Made by a program: the position numbers and the translations under genes. A stretch of DNA of 64,000 nt from Oxytricha trifallax (lineage: Eukaryota > Ciliophora > Spirotrichea > Sporadotrichida > Oxytrichidae): the NCBI GenBank assembly GCA_000711775.1, contig ARYC01017025.1:38308-102307 (forward strand). The letters run 5' to 3'. Under the pieces are notes generated by a model, which was not told the origin of the DNA, made no database searches, and worked only from the letters and a program-made list of their open reading frames with translations. Each line of letters opens with the position of its first letter. The first letter of the stretch is position 1. Below, in pieces: positions 13,234 through 27,590 of the stretch.

Positions 13234-13596
13234 ATCGTTATTAATTATAAATATAAAAAGATTTAATATTTTTACTAATTTAATAAAGAAAAAGATTAAA
13301 TTTTATATTAATTTTTTAGAGAATATTAATTTTATTTAAAAAAATAATATTTATTTTAAATAAAAGTTAAATTCATATTATTCCCTAATAATTAATAATT
13401 TATAAAATAAAATTTAAGAATTAAAATTAAATGTGATATTCGCCAAAATAAATTCATTTTATAAAAGGTCTAAATAAAGTGTTCTGGAATTATTTGTTTA
13501 GGTAAAGTATAAAGTCTAATTAAAGCATTATTATAATTGATAATTAAAATTTAAATGAAGTTTAAACAAAATTTTAAATTTTTTATTTTCATTTTA

Positions 13597-13701
13597 GGGA
13601 GCGGGAAGTTTCTTCCCTCAAAATTTTAGATGCACCCAAGGGGGTGGAAGTTCCCTACCTCAGAAAGTTAGTTTCCTGCTCCCTTCGGAAGATTCCTGCA
13701 C
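13597..13701. other. Short G/C-rich patch with inverted GGGAGC ends
   Basis: About 105 bases of higher G+C in the AT desert. It begins GGGAGCGGGAAGTTTC, and GAAACTAACTTTCTG-type sequence ending in GCTCCC appears in inverted sense near 13670-13683. Motifs such as GGAAGTTTC and TTCCTGC recall the G-run MITE tips. It may be a collapsed or nested copy of that family. No gene. Confidence 0.35.
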
Positions 13702-14950
13702 CATACATAAAATATATAAAAATTTCTCAAAATCTTTAACATCAATAATGATTTAATTATTTTAAATCTATAATAAAATATAATTTTTACCTTTATAATG
13801 AATTCAATTTTTATGAAAATTATATTAATTATTTATAAAAACAATTATTTTTTCATAGTTTCATTAATATATAATTTTATAAATATTAATAATATACTAT
13901 ATAAATTAAATATTATTAAAATTAGTTTATTAAATGGTAAATATAATTTAAATTAAAAATTATATGATTTATGCTTAATTTATTGAAATGCTTTTTATTT
14001 CCTCCTCTTAATACTAGACTGAGAAAAAAAACTCAGTAAATTTAAATTTGTTTAAATAAATATTTTTTATAAAAAAAGAATATATTTGTTTCTTTTGCAT
14101 CATTGTTTTTCACATTTTTAGAATATCTTGATTTTATAAATTAATTAAAATATATAATTTTATCAATTGACTGTAATAATAAAATTTTAAATTACAAACA
14201 AAATATAATTTTTGTAGGGAGTACAAACTTAAAATAATTGTAAAATTCATTTCTATTGATTGATTTCTACTAACATTATACCAAAAAATGAAACAAGTTA
14301 ACTTTAATGATAAGTAATATCATGCCTATTCTTAGGCATGATAATAATAAAAGAATATTAATTATTAAACTCTCATTAGTTAGTTATATTATAAAAATTT
14401 ATTTAACCAAGAATTTTGTACAACTTTTTGTGTAACTTATTAATTATTATTTCAATATCCAATTATCTCAAGTTATTTAACCATTATTATAAATCCATTT
14501 ATATTATTATTTTTTAAATAGTAGAGTTCACAATTAAATTTCTTTAGAGTTTTGCTGAAAATAAATATATGATCAATTATCTTTACAATAGGGCTCATCA
14601 AAATCAGTCAACTATATTTTTCTTACTATAATATTTTTCAGTCAAAAAGGAAGCATTTTTAATGCTTAAACTTAAATTGGCAAGTCTTGAAAATTCAGTT
14701 TTTATAAATTAATATATATCATTTAAATTTATTGAATATTTTTTTTATTTTATTATCATTATTATATTTATATTTGTAAAGTAAAGTTTAATTAAATAAA
14801 AATATAATACTTTATAACAAATGAATTAAATTATGAAACTAAATGTTATATTTAATTAAAAATTTTACTTCTATTTCTAGCTAAATTAAATAATCAAAAT
14901 TAAATTGTATTATTTTTATTAAATATAATAATAAGATGTAATCTTTTATT

Positions 14951-15354
14951 ATTGTAGGAATATATATGATTTGGGAAATTAAATTTGAATATAAAACAAT
15001 TTAATCTTTGCAGTTAACTTTCTAGAAATCTAGTCAATATAATACTTGTTCGATAGAGAATTCAAAATAAGCTGGACATTATTATTTACGGTACTCCTCC
15101 ATAGCATTCCACAGGAGTGTTAACTCAACTTTAAATTTTGCATTAAAATGAATTTAGCAAATCACCAAAATTTAAAGTTAGATAACTCGCTTGTGGAATG
15201 CGATGGAGGAGTACCGTAAATAATAATGTCCAGCTAATTTTGAATTCTCTTTCTAACAAGTATTATATTGTCTAGATCTCAAGATAGTTAACTGCAAAGA
15301 TTAAATTATTTTATATTCAAATTTAATTTCCCAAATCATATATATTTCTACAAT
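14951..15354. mobile_element. Foldback element family B, copy 2
   Basis: Arms 14951-15140 and 15165-15354 (190 bp each) flank a 24-base spacer. Tips are ATTGTAGGAATA and its near complement. The arms share blocks with the 12817 element, including TTCGATAGAGAATTC, AGCTGGACATTATTATTTA and GGAATGCGATGGAGGAGTAC against its GCATCCC region. The arms differ from each other at several sites, so it is older than the 5549 element. No gene inside. Confidence 0.8.
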
Positions 15355-17086
15355 AATTTAAAAACATGAAAAAGATCAATTAGCAGGATCTCTAATTATT
15401 AAAAATGAATTAGTAATAGAGTAAGTGACAAATTTACTTTAAAAATTTTATCTAAGATATAAAAAATCAATTGAATTTATTTTAAATGAAAAAATTAAAA
15501 ACAATAATTTTAACTTATTATTATTTAAAAATACTCAATTTAAAATAAAAATAATTCAATTATTAAATTTACTATATTGATTTTGATTTTATATAATTAA
15601 TATTATTTTACAAGGTTAGGTTTTTTAAAACTTTTTAATTAAGAACTCTCTGATTTATATATAATATTAATTATGCCTTAATTATGATTTATAAAGGTAG
15701 AGGTCAGAATTAGTTTTTTATTTGAATAACTTTGTATAAAAAAATATTTCAATTAAAAAAGTTTTCTAATTTCATGTAACGACTTAATAAGATCCATAAT
15801 GTAAGATAATTAAATTAAAAAAGGTTATCTAATACTACATTTAATGATCACCTAGCTCAATTGGCACTGAAGAATAATGACCAAATAAATGAAGAAATAT
15901 AATTAAACAAAATTTAAAACAATATTCTATAAAATTAAAGGGATTAATATAAATGTTATCATATTTATCTTAAATCAATAATTGCTGTAATAAAAACTAA
16001 ATAGTTTAACAATAGATGAATACTATAAATATTTCTATAAAATATTTTAATATTATAGATTAATTTGAAAATTCGAAAATCTTATAAAAAAAATATTTTA
16101 TTATAAATGAATAATTTATACAATCTATTATTACTTAATAATAAATTCTATAAATTGACAAAATATATAAAATTTATACTCTATCAGACAATATGAAGAG
16201 AAAAATGTATTTATTAAAAAAGTGAAAATATTAAAAATAAATAAATTTTTTATTTATTTTATTTTTAATTTTAAATAATTGAAACTATGCATAGAAAATT
16301 AAATAAAAAAATTACAAAATTAAAAAAAAAACAGCCATATATTACAAATTAAAAATTAAATTAGATATAAAAACAGAAGTAAAATGTAAAAATAATGTAT
16401 CTGGTCTTATTCATTAAATTCAAATCTTGCAATTATTTTTAATAAAAATTTATAAATTAATGCATGAATCTACCTAATCAATACATTTTCTAATAAGATT
16501 TATGTTCGGAATATATAGAATATTATTAAGCATTATTTCCTAGCATTTACTTGTTAATATATAGTAATATAAATGCACTAATCATACACACTATAAAACA
16601 TAATAAAATTAATTCCAATAATGCAAATCAAATAAAAAACTAAATCAATGAAATTTAAAATTAGATTTTATAGTAATTAACCATTTACAACATTTAAAGT
16701 AAAGTAATATAATACTCTGTTTGTAAAGAGTATTTTCGCATTTAATAAACTTTATTCCTTTCAATTTAATTTAATTTAGTTATTTATTCTTTTTTTTTAT
16801 CAATTTTAAATTCATTGTAATTTCAAAAATTCCTTTTGATAAAAATAATAATTTAGATAAATAATATTAAAAAAGTATAAGAATATATTCATTTCTAGTA
16901 TTTATACAAAATACATTTCATTTGAGCTAAATAATGAAAATTATCATAACTTAAAATTAAAACATTTAACTATTAATGATGATAGAATATTTTCATTTGA
17001 TTAAAATCCTTTTTTTGAAGTGACATATAGTTTAGCATAAAGCAAGTTGTTATAAAATACTTTTCTTAAAATTTAAGGTAAATATC

Positions 17087-17585
17087 GGGAGAGGATAATC
17101 CTTGCACTCGAGGAAGTTTCTTGCATTTTTCATTCATCTAAAATATAATAAATTTTACTTAAATACAAGAATTATATATTTTAAGGACTTATTAAATATT
17201 AAAGGATATTGAGGTATAATAGGAAGAGTAGTCCTGGAATTTAGATAAGAAAAAAATTAAATTAAGAACACTTGAAGACCTCAAATACTTAAGAATTAGA
17301 AAGTGGATCTATTCCTGCAGTAATATCTAACAAGACTTAGATTACTGGTATTTTAATGATAAAAGATAAATAGTGCTTGGAATTCATGCTAATAGAGATA
17401 TTGACATATTAATTTATTTTAAGTATAATTATAACAATCAAATATGTTTAGAAGTTCGTTTATAGTTGTTAAAAAGATTAATTTTATAAAAAAGTAATAA
17501 TTAAAAAAAGAGATAGAATTATTCACCAAAAAATTTTGTTTTTCATTAACGAGAACATATATGAGGACAGGAAAATTCCTCCCCC
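17087..17585. mobile_element. G-run MITE, second family copy
   Basis: The left tip GGGAGAGGATAATCCTTGCAC and the inverted right tip GGGGGAGGAATTTTCCTGTCC correspond. Flanks TAAATATC (17079-17086) and TAAATGTC (17586-17593) look like an 8-bp target duplication with one change. The interior near 17420-17500 resembles 10235-10320 of the 9906 element. Roughly 500 bp, no gene. Confidence 0.6.
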
Positions 17586-18200
17586 TAAATGTCTATCATT
17601 ATTATTTTATTTTATAATCTATTTATTTCTCATTTATTTACAATAATTTATTTAATCAATCTTAAAAGCTGTAATGATTATAAACAAATATAAGATGCTT
17701 GAGATTTTAAAAAAATATCCATGTTCCCATGGCATTTCTGGTCTTCTTTTTTAAAAAATAATACTACAAATTATTTTATTTATAATATGTAAATTTGATT
17801 AATTATATATCTTGCTTAAAAATAAAAAATATAATATTTATTATTTAAGGCAATATTCTAATTATAATTAAAATTAAATGAAATCTTAAAGCAACAGGAA
17901 TATTATTATGGATTAAATATAAAATATAAAATATTATAATAAATGTAATTAATTTTACATATTACAAAATATTTTTATTTTATTTAATATAAAACAAGTA
18001 AAAATATGTCTTTTAATGAAAATTATTTAATTAATTTTTAATATATTGCTAAAGAAATGTGAAAATAATATTGATATTAGACACATTTATTTATATACAA
18101 CAAGTTTCTAATTAAATTATTTAAAAACATAAATTCAATATATTAATAAAAAAGCCTTGGTTTAACTATTAAATTTAGATGTTTCTAAATCTTTAAGCAT

Positions 18201-18649
18201 GGGAGGTTTCCTTCACTTTATGATTAAAAATAATTTAATGACGTTTATTGCACTGAATTTTTCAAAGTTTTTTAAAAATTATTTTGATTTCTATTTCCTC
18301 TTTCTGATTATTTGAAAAGCAACTTACTTTGACACATTTAGTCTCTTAAAAAAAAATTAATTTATTTAGATTATTATTTATAAATTTATTTAGAATTAAA
18401 AAAATTTTAATTAAGATCGAATGGAGTATAATCTAATTAAATTGTATTATTATTTAATTTAATCATCGTTTAGTTATGTTTATATTATCAAATAAAAAAT
18501 GAACAATTAAATATTTAAAAAATTAAGATCTTAAAATATACGTACATTCCTCAACAATTATTTTCTTTGAAATTAAGGGTTCTATAGCAATTTTATGTAA
18601 AATTAATTAATTTACATTTAAAAAGAAAAAATGCAGTAAACTTTCCCCC
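18201..18649. mobile_element. Possible G-run MITE remnant
   Basis: GGGAGGTTTCCTTCACTTT at 18201 and the inverted GGGGGAAAGTTTACTGCATT ending at 18649 resemble family tips and are spaced about 450 bp apart. No target duplication was found and internal similarity was not established. Confidence 0.3.
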
Positions 18650-21600
18650 AAAAGGGCATTAAATGACATTTTTAAAGTTTAAAATTTATCAACTCTAATT
18701 TTATTTTAAAAGAATTTGATATTCTTATCATTTATTGGAAGTTAAGTCAGTGCTGACCATATTATTATTAATTATAATTTATTGTATTAAATTTGAAAAA
18801 ATATTCTCTATTTTAATGATTTATCATTTTATATACAATTATTAAATAATTTATAATAAATCAATCATAGGAATGTGTTTGAGATAGTTAAAACAATGAA
18901 ATTTACTATTAAAAAAGAAAATTACTAGAATTCTTTTTTTTTAAGTTTTGATTCATAAACCTATAGACTAAATCTTATTTTTTTTTTATTACTTAGTATC
19001 AGAAAATCAACTAATCAGACTTTAATTATAAATAGTAAAGTAAGTATTAATATAAAAATAAAAACGGAAAACCTCAATGAAGATAGATTTAAGCTTTACA
19101 TAAAGAAAAATTTTAATAAATACAGTGAACAGTAAAATTTCGATGAATGCAAGCAATATTTTATTTTATGCTTACATCATTCTATGATTATAGGAAATTT
19201 TATGATCTAAGCTAGGGTCATGAAGAGGATTTCGGAGTTTTTGTGACAGTTCATTTAATAAATCACATTTTATATATACAACAAAGCTTATTTACTAATT
19301 TTCACCAATTTTCATCATTTAATTATAGAAATAATAAAAATTTAATGATACTTTGAACATTGTCTATGTATCTTAAAAAAAAATTATAGTTCTATATACT
19401 GTGCCATAAAATTCAAGATTTTGTTAAAAAGATTAAAAAATATATTGTTTTTGGGTAATTTGAAATGTAAAAAATCAATAAATACTATAGTGTTTTTTTT
19501 AGATTATCCTTTGTGTTATTTATTTTTACATTGATTTGTGAATTATTAAAAAATTAAAAAATATATTTAATCCTCATTTTCTTTATTAATTAACTATTAA
19601 ATAAATTTTAATTTTAATTTTTTGTCAAAATCATTATGTTTCTATAATTTATTTATTTAATAAATAGTTTATTATTGCTATAATATAATAGATAAATTCA
19701 AAATATAATATTACAATATATTCTTATAAATAATTTTTATTATCAATAAAATAAAATTAAATTATTATAAATATTTTATTGATAAAAAATAATTTGATAT
19801 GGGAAATATAAAAAAAAAACTTTATAATCTTTTGTCTAGTTTGTCTAATTCTAAATAAAATATTATTTTTAAAATATTTATTTGCTTTATACAATAATAT
19901 TCGAAGTATCATTGAATTTTATTTGCAAGTTAGTTTATTAAAATTTGGTCTTTTATTATATATAACTTGATTAAATTCCAAATTTATACTCAACCAATCT
20001 AAAAAAAATGATTTTTTAATTTAAATTCTACCATTTAAGAATGTCGAAATAATTTATAATTTTCATTTTATATTAAACAAGCGAGAAGATAATTAAAATG
20101 GAAAAGATTTACTTTAAAAATATATATATATATATAATATATCATTTAAGTTATTTTATTATCATTTATAGAATTAATTTGTAATTTGAAGCTTATATTA
20201 AATGTGACAATTAATAAACATGAGATACTATTTTAATTTTCACTCTCAAATTAGTTAATAAAATTAGATCGTAATTTTTTTTACAATAACAATTTATTTA
20301 GTTATGATAATTCTAATCAGAAATATGTTTCAAAATAAAGAAAATCATTACTTAAAAATTGTTTTTCAGTTCACTATTGAATTAATAGATTTATCTTCAG
20401 TTAAATTGATTTTAATATATTTGTAGATTTCATGTAGAGTAAATTTTTTGCATAATAAAAAGATATTTACCCACAATTATTATTTTTAAATACAAAATAT
20501 AAAAATTTTCTAAATTTTCTTATCAATAATGATCTAGGAATTTATTATTGAACATCAAACATCATATCTATAAAAAGATAAATTTAAATGAATATTACAT
20601 TACTTATTAATAATATAAATTATAAATATTTTGAAAAGAATAATACAAATAATATATTTAAAATTGGGAAATTATATAATATAAATTGTGTTTTTATTTA
20701 AAAATAAGGATTTGAGAAGTTGGGATTTAAATGTTTCTAATTTCTATATTGCCAATAATTAAAAAATTGAATGCAGACGAAAGCGATTTTTATCTAACAT
20801 TTTCTATTACGAATTTATGAAATACCTTAAGTTTTCAATAAATTTCGTGGATTAATAGGAAAATAATTTAAAAAAATTAATTATGCTATATAAATGATAT
20901 TTATAATTATTTTATTTATTACAAAGTCTTTAGGCATTATTTAAAAAATAATAAAATATTTATAATTATATATAATGAATTAAATAAGTATAATTTCAAA
21001 ATTATAAGTAAATTTATTAATAAACAAATTAAATTAAATTTCTCAATTTAATTTTAAGTAATTTAATTAATTTATTTTTAATCGGTCAATTATTTTAAAT
21101 ATTATTTAAATATTCCAAAGCATCAAATTTAATAAATAAATTAATCTGAAAGTTAGTGAAGACTTTTCGGAGATTTTGAATCTTCCATCATAAAAAGCCC
21201 AAAATTTCATTCTCTTAGGAATATTCCTCCGGATCAATATCCTCTGACTTAATAAATTAGCTAATTAGTTATAGGTCAATAATTATTGATAATATAATAT
21301 AATAAAATATCATTATTTTTTTAAAAAATCATTTATTAACTTTAAAAATATGATTAAAATTACTCAAACCATTTTTTTGTTAAGTAATTAAATTATATTG
21401 TTTTAATTAAATATGGTAAAATAAATTATAAAGGCTTTCATCTATTAGTAATTGTCTATAAATGATATTTTTTAAATCTTAAAAAGTTGATAATATTAAA
21501 TGTAAATTTACATAATCTAAATATCATATTTACCAATTGAATTATTGATGTTTTGAAAAATATAAAATTTTTTCTTTTGAAAATTTTAAATTTTACATAT

Positions 21601-24600
21601 TTCTTATATTTTAAGTTCTCTGCAAAAGTAATCATATTGAAACAAATAAAAAATATTGATTTTTCAAAACCATAACTACTAGTATTATTTAACCTGAATA
21701 TTAATTTAAAAATAAGTAAGATTTTTACCATTTTCTAATTGAATTTTTTACAATTCAGTTCTAATTGCTTCTTTGGGATACGCTTATATTTTATACTATT
21801 TTTTACAACTTAAACTAGATTATATTAACAATATTTTTTATATTCAAATCTATTATATTGATTTTTTAAGAAATTTAAAGCAATATTTATAAATAAATTT
21901 ATTTTAATCTGTGGATATTGAAATCTTTTAAATTTAAAATTTATAGATTATTTTTATAACAATTTATATTTTATTTTATGAAATTTTAGAAATGAAAGAC
22001 TTGTAATAAAATAAACAGAAAAAATTGTGAAATCATTAACAAAAGAATCAAGGATGGATATTTATATATAATTAAATATACTCATATTAAAAACTAATTA
22101 AAACAAAGTAAGTTTTTAATAGAATATTGTTTTTATTATAATAAGTTTATAATTTAATTTATTATATTTATAGATGATAACATATTTGTAACATATTTCT
22201 CATAAATTAATAAAATATTAAAAGCAATTCTATTAATAATTAAAATTATTATTCTTAAATTATATATTATAAAAGTCATAAATTAGAATTTTAAGTAATT
22301 TTAATTAAAATATATATTTTTTAAAATCTTGTGACTTATTTTTAAATTATGGAGATTTTTAATTATTAATATATTATTTTACTTTATTGGATAAATACAA
22401 ATCTTTTCTTTATGTTATGAATATTACTTATTCTATTTTATTTAGGTAAGAAAAATATTTATAAAATCTTATTTTAAAAAATTATGATATTATAAAAAAT
22501 TGGTTCATACAAAAATTTGGGAAGCTTCTTTTTTTTATAATTTATATAATTAATTTGTATAACAGCTATTAACCAACTTTTGAGGTAGTTACATTGATTA
22601 GATTCCAACAATCTGTCACATATTTCATTTAATATTTGTAGATTTCTGACTCTAAACCATTATATTGTCCTCTCTCTGTATTCAGTAGTAATTCCAAATA
22701 TCTAACCAAATTGTTATATAAATTATGATTTATCTTGTTCATTACATACTATTTAATGTTAAATTATATTTATCGAACTTATTAAATGATGTATGAATAT
22801 CCTTTCAAATTAATTTATTATTAAAATTTCAAATATTTTCATTTATGGAAAATTTATTAAATTTACATGTTGAAAAAAGAAGCACTATAAAATTCACACA
22901 AAATCTATATACCTTCTCAAATCTTTTAGTATCTTATTTTCTAAAATAAAAGCAAATCAATATTTTTAAAGAAATTTAATCGTTATACCACAATGTTTAA
23001 TATTTTTATATGTACTCTTGACATTTTTAATTATTTTTTATTAAAGTAATTATTTTATTATAAAATTTACACTTTCAATATATTAATAGATATTTATATT
23101 AATTTTTTTGAATTTTAGGCTGAAAGAAGATATTAATTATATAAAATTGGAAAATTTAATTGATGTATTTTAATTACAATTTCTTTTTTTATTTGAGCTA
23201 CAAATGTATGTTTTTACGATAATAAGAATTTTATTATAAATTTACTTTCACGCAATAAACCATAATATTATTTTGAAAACAAAAGAATCACATGGAGCAA
23301 GCATGATTAAATCACCTTATAAAGAGACTATTTTATAAGTTAGACTTCAAAAAGATGCAAAGAAGTCATTCAATATAAATATTTAAAATAAAAATGTAAA
23401 TTAATTTTTTGAAATTTAATTTTTATTTATATATTGTAGATTTTATATAATTTTAAATTTCTGATAATATTAAATTGAATTGTACAAATTAAATAATTTT
23501 TTTATATATCTTTCTAATTTATTATTATTAGTGCAATTAATATAAACTTTATTAGATTAAAAAGAAATGTTAGATTATTAATATAAAATTTGAAAACAAA
23601 TTAAATTTTCATTTTTTTAAAAAAATTTCAATAAAAATAATGAATAATGAATAATGTTAAAATAAAATTATTAAATAATAGGATCAAATACTACATTATA
23701 TAAATTATTATTCATTATATTATATTTATATTTTAATCGTAAACTAAATATATTATTATAATTAATCAGCAATTAATTATGAAAAAAAATTATAAAATAT
23801 TATAAATTGCTGTTTATAGATAACATTGTTATTATACAAAATATCAGGAAATTATATTTGCAAAATAAATTACAAACTGGCATTTAAATAAATTTATAGG
23901 CTAAATTAGACAAATGTGCGAAAATAACTTTAACTGCGATGAATAATCACATTTTGCATTTTAATTTCCTAACCTTGCTTCATTTTATTTCATGAGAAAT
24001 TTAATTATTTCAAGTTTTCATAAAATGTTCTATTTTAGCGAACAACTGTTTTTGTTTTTAATACTCAGATATGTGATGAGATAGGTCTTGTAGCACGAAA
24101 ATGAGAAGTATTTTTAATCACTCTTTTGTTTCAGTACTATTGATAGTTATAGTAAAAATCATAAGAAATTCACTACTTTTAATCTTTAAAAATGTGGTAT
24201 TTATGAAATATTCTTTGATATTATTAAGATAAGTGCTAATAAATTTGATGATTTTTAATAGATAAATAGAAAAAATTAAGCTACTTAACTAAATGAGAAC
24301 TGATGTTAAAGACTTTAGTAATCCATTTTTTATTTACTAATATCAAATTATTTTCTCTTTATTTATGAATTATGATACTTTTTTATTTACAAAGATTTAT
24401 GATCGATATTGTCTGTAAATATCAATAAAAAATAAGAAAATTTACAAAAAAGTTGTTTAAATTAAGGCATTAATAATAAATTTTTCGGATATTTAATTAA
24501 ATTTCTTAAAATATAAATATAATAATTGTTAACATTCTTAGATTTCAATTTAATCTATTGAAAGTTTATTTAAAATGTTTTATTTTTATTATTTGAACAA

Positions 24601-27289
24601 AGTAATGCTAAAAAATTTTTATCAAATATAATCATACGATTTATAATTTTGATTGATTTTTAATTGAGTAATTTCTTAATTATTATTCAGATTATGAAAG
24701 AAATAATCTTAACTATTAATTTGAAAATTGAAATGAAATATAATTTTAAATGTTCATTGAAGTTTGTGATGGAGTTCAAAATATAATTTCTTTTGTAGAT
24801 TAGGCATAAAGATAATCAGATGGAATTTCTCAAAAAATTTTCAAAAAAATTATTTTAATTTTTATAAATTAGGTAAATTAAAAAGATATTAATAAATATC
24901 TTTTCAAATACTTCTTCCATATTCGATGATTTTTATTAATGTAATTTTTTATTAATTTATAAATAATAATTATAATTTTTAAAAGTAACATTTAAAATAT
25001 AATGATGGCAGTTAGATTTAATAATTATAATTATATTAATCATGTTTAATTATGTTAAGAATTAATTAATTAATTAATTTAAAATATAAATATTGTATAT
25101 TCTGAATGAGATGGCAATTTTGAGGCTATTCACCTTATATACTTATTCACTCAGTCAATTAAGCCTATCAAAAATAATAATTAAATAATTAAATATTTAT
25201 TTGGATAAATTATTCATATAATTAAACTACAAATTAATTATTTTTATTAAAAATACTTAATAAATTATCTTTAATAATAAAAGTTTGAAATTTAACCTAT
25301 TTATTATTCAATATAAGTTTATATCTATTCAATTGATGACAATTTTAATTATTAAATTATAATAGAAAAATATTAAATATTAGTAAATTCAATTACATTA
25401 TATTAATCTATCTATTAGTAAAAGAGAATAAGTTTAAAAATAATAGAAAATTAAGTTTATTTAAATATTTTTAATTTAAATTATTAAAAAACCTGTTTTG
25501 ACTTTTAAGTAATATAATGTTTAATTTCTTTGATTTGCAAAAAAGTTTGAATATTATTGAAGATATTTATTTCAATTTTTATACAATTAATTTAACTTGA
25601 ATTAATACTTTAATCTGATAATCTAATTATTTTTAATAAAAATTTACGTATTTCTTTATTCGCAAGTTTAAATAATAATAAATATCTTTGAATATTATTT
25701 TACTTATAAATACATTATTAATTATATTAAATTATTCCTTTTTAGTTTATATTTATCATTATCCAAAGATAAATAAACAATATAATATTGAGTCACTCAT
25801 TCAAAACTAAATAAATTTTTATTATAATTAAGACAATTATTTATAAAAATATGCCTTTAACAAGAATAATACAGTATATGTTAGTTTTGTAACCGATTTA
25901 TTAAACATGATTATAAATTTTTAGGTTCAAAAAGTCTCTTCACAGAGAATTTCTACATTTTAAAATTAAATTATAATTTTCGATTAATGATTGAATACTA
26001 GTTCTTCATTTAATTTCTTATAATATAAATTGAAAAATTTATGCAAGTATTTTAGTTATTTTTTTTTATTACCTATAATTAATCCTAATTATTATCATCA
26101 TAAAATAATTCCTATGTACTCTTAATAATTAATATCATCATTTTCTCAAATCTGAATTGATTATAAATTTTTTAAAAGTAATATTTTATTATTTTTACTA
26201 CAAACTATTAATTTCTAACAACTAATTAGTATTTAAAGATAATTAAATGATTCTATTAAATATAAAAAAAATTGAGAAATGTAAAAATACTTCTTTATAA
26301 ATTAATTGTCTACAATAAAAATTATTAAAATTATATTTTGGATATTTAAAATTCTAAAATGCTATTTTTTTATAAAAATATTGCTTTGACGGTTAAAACA
26401 ATGAAAAAAGCTTGAATCAATAATAAATAAGAATAAAATTTAGAATTAATTTAATCAATATATTTTTTAGTTAAATTAAAGTAAATATATTTTTATATAT
26501 GATTTAATTTATAATGGATAAATATATTGTAATTATTAATTAATTCAAAAATTTATTATATATAAATATAAGGAAAATAACAATTTAATTTTAGTGTATT
26601 GAGATTTTAATTGATTTAAAAAAACTGCTAAGTTTTTATATTTATATCAATTATTTTTCTATTTTTTTGCAATTATAAACTAATTACATAAATAAATTAA
26701 TTCTTTAATTACTAAAATTAATTTGCTTATATCTTCATTATAATAAATTTTAATAATTTAATTTATATAAATTAATATTTTGTTTAAAGTCTTTAATTAT
26801 CTATGATATTTTTATATAAATTAATGTATTTTTATTTTAAATATCTATAAGTTAATTAAGAATTAATTTTAAAGTATTTAAATTTTGAATTTAGATTATG
26901 GATATCTCATTGTATTAGGTCATTTTGAAATGTGCAGACAAACTTATTTTGAATGTTTATAAAAATCATATAAAATGCAGATTACTTTAAAGTAATTATA
27001 AATTAAAATTAAATATGTCTGGGGAACTATATATCATCATGATAGAATGACATAAATCTTAATTTATTCCAGTATTATCATAATGTGAAATAATTATTTT
27101 ATAAAAAAAAAAGAAAAATTACTTTTAAAAGATTCAATGCTTGTGAATTAATTTTATTTTATAATTAATTTATATGGAAAGTTTTAACTATAACATTCAA
27201 AATTTAAATATTAAATTAAAATAGTTAATGAACTTATAAAATACTAGAGTTAAAATTGACTATTATAAATAATTTGTTCTCAATCAAAA

Positions 27290-27590
27290 CAGAAATCTAA
27301 AATAGCTTGACTTTACTATTGTCGTTGTTAATTATTCGCATTTTATCGTACTTAAACTCATTTTTATTGGTTGACACTAAATTAATTAATAATATTGGAT
27401 ATAAATTAAAAAGAGCTATCTTTTTAAAAGGATGCGCTATTAATATTAGAATCTAATGAATTTTGAATTCTTATGGAATGAGCTCATGACCTTTTCAACT
27501 GATCAACTTTATCTACAAATATATTTGTTTATAATCAGTTTAATTTATATTAATTTCCCTATTTCAAATAATTACTAATTATTGTATGAA
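27290..27590. mobile_element. Degenerate copy of foldback family B
   Basis: AAATCTAAAATAGCTTGACT and TACTATTGTCG near 27295-27325 match the arm of the 12817 element (AATTTAAAATTAGCTGGACT...). GAATTTTGAATTC, GGAATGAGCTCATGACC and CAACTTTAT near 27460-27515 match the opposite arm. The palindrome has decayed; boundaries are approximate. Confidence 0.55.
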
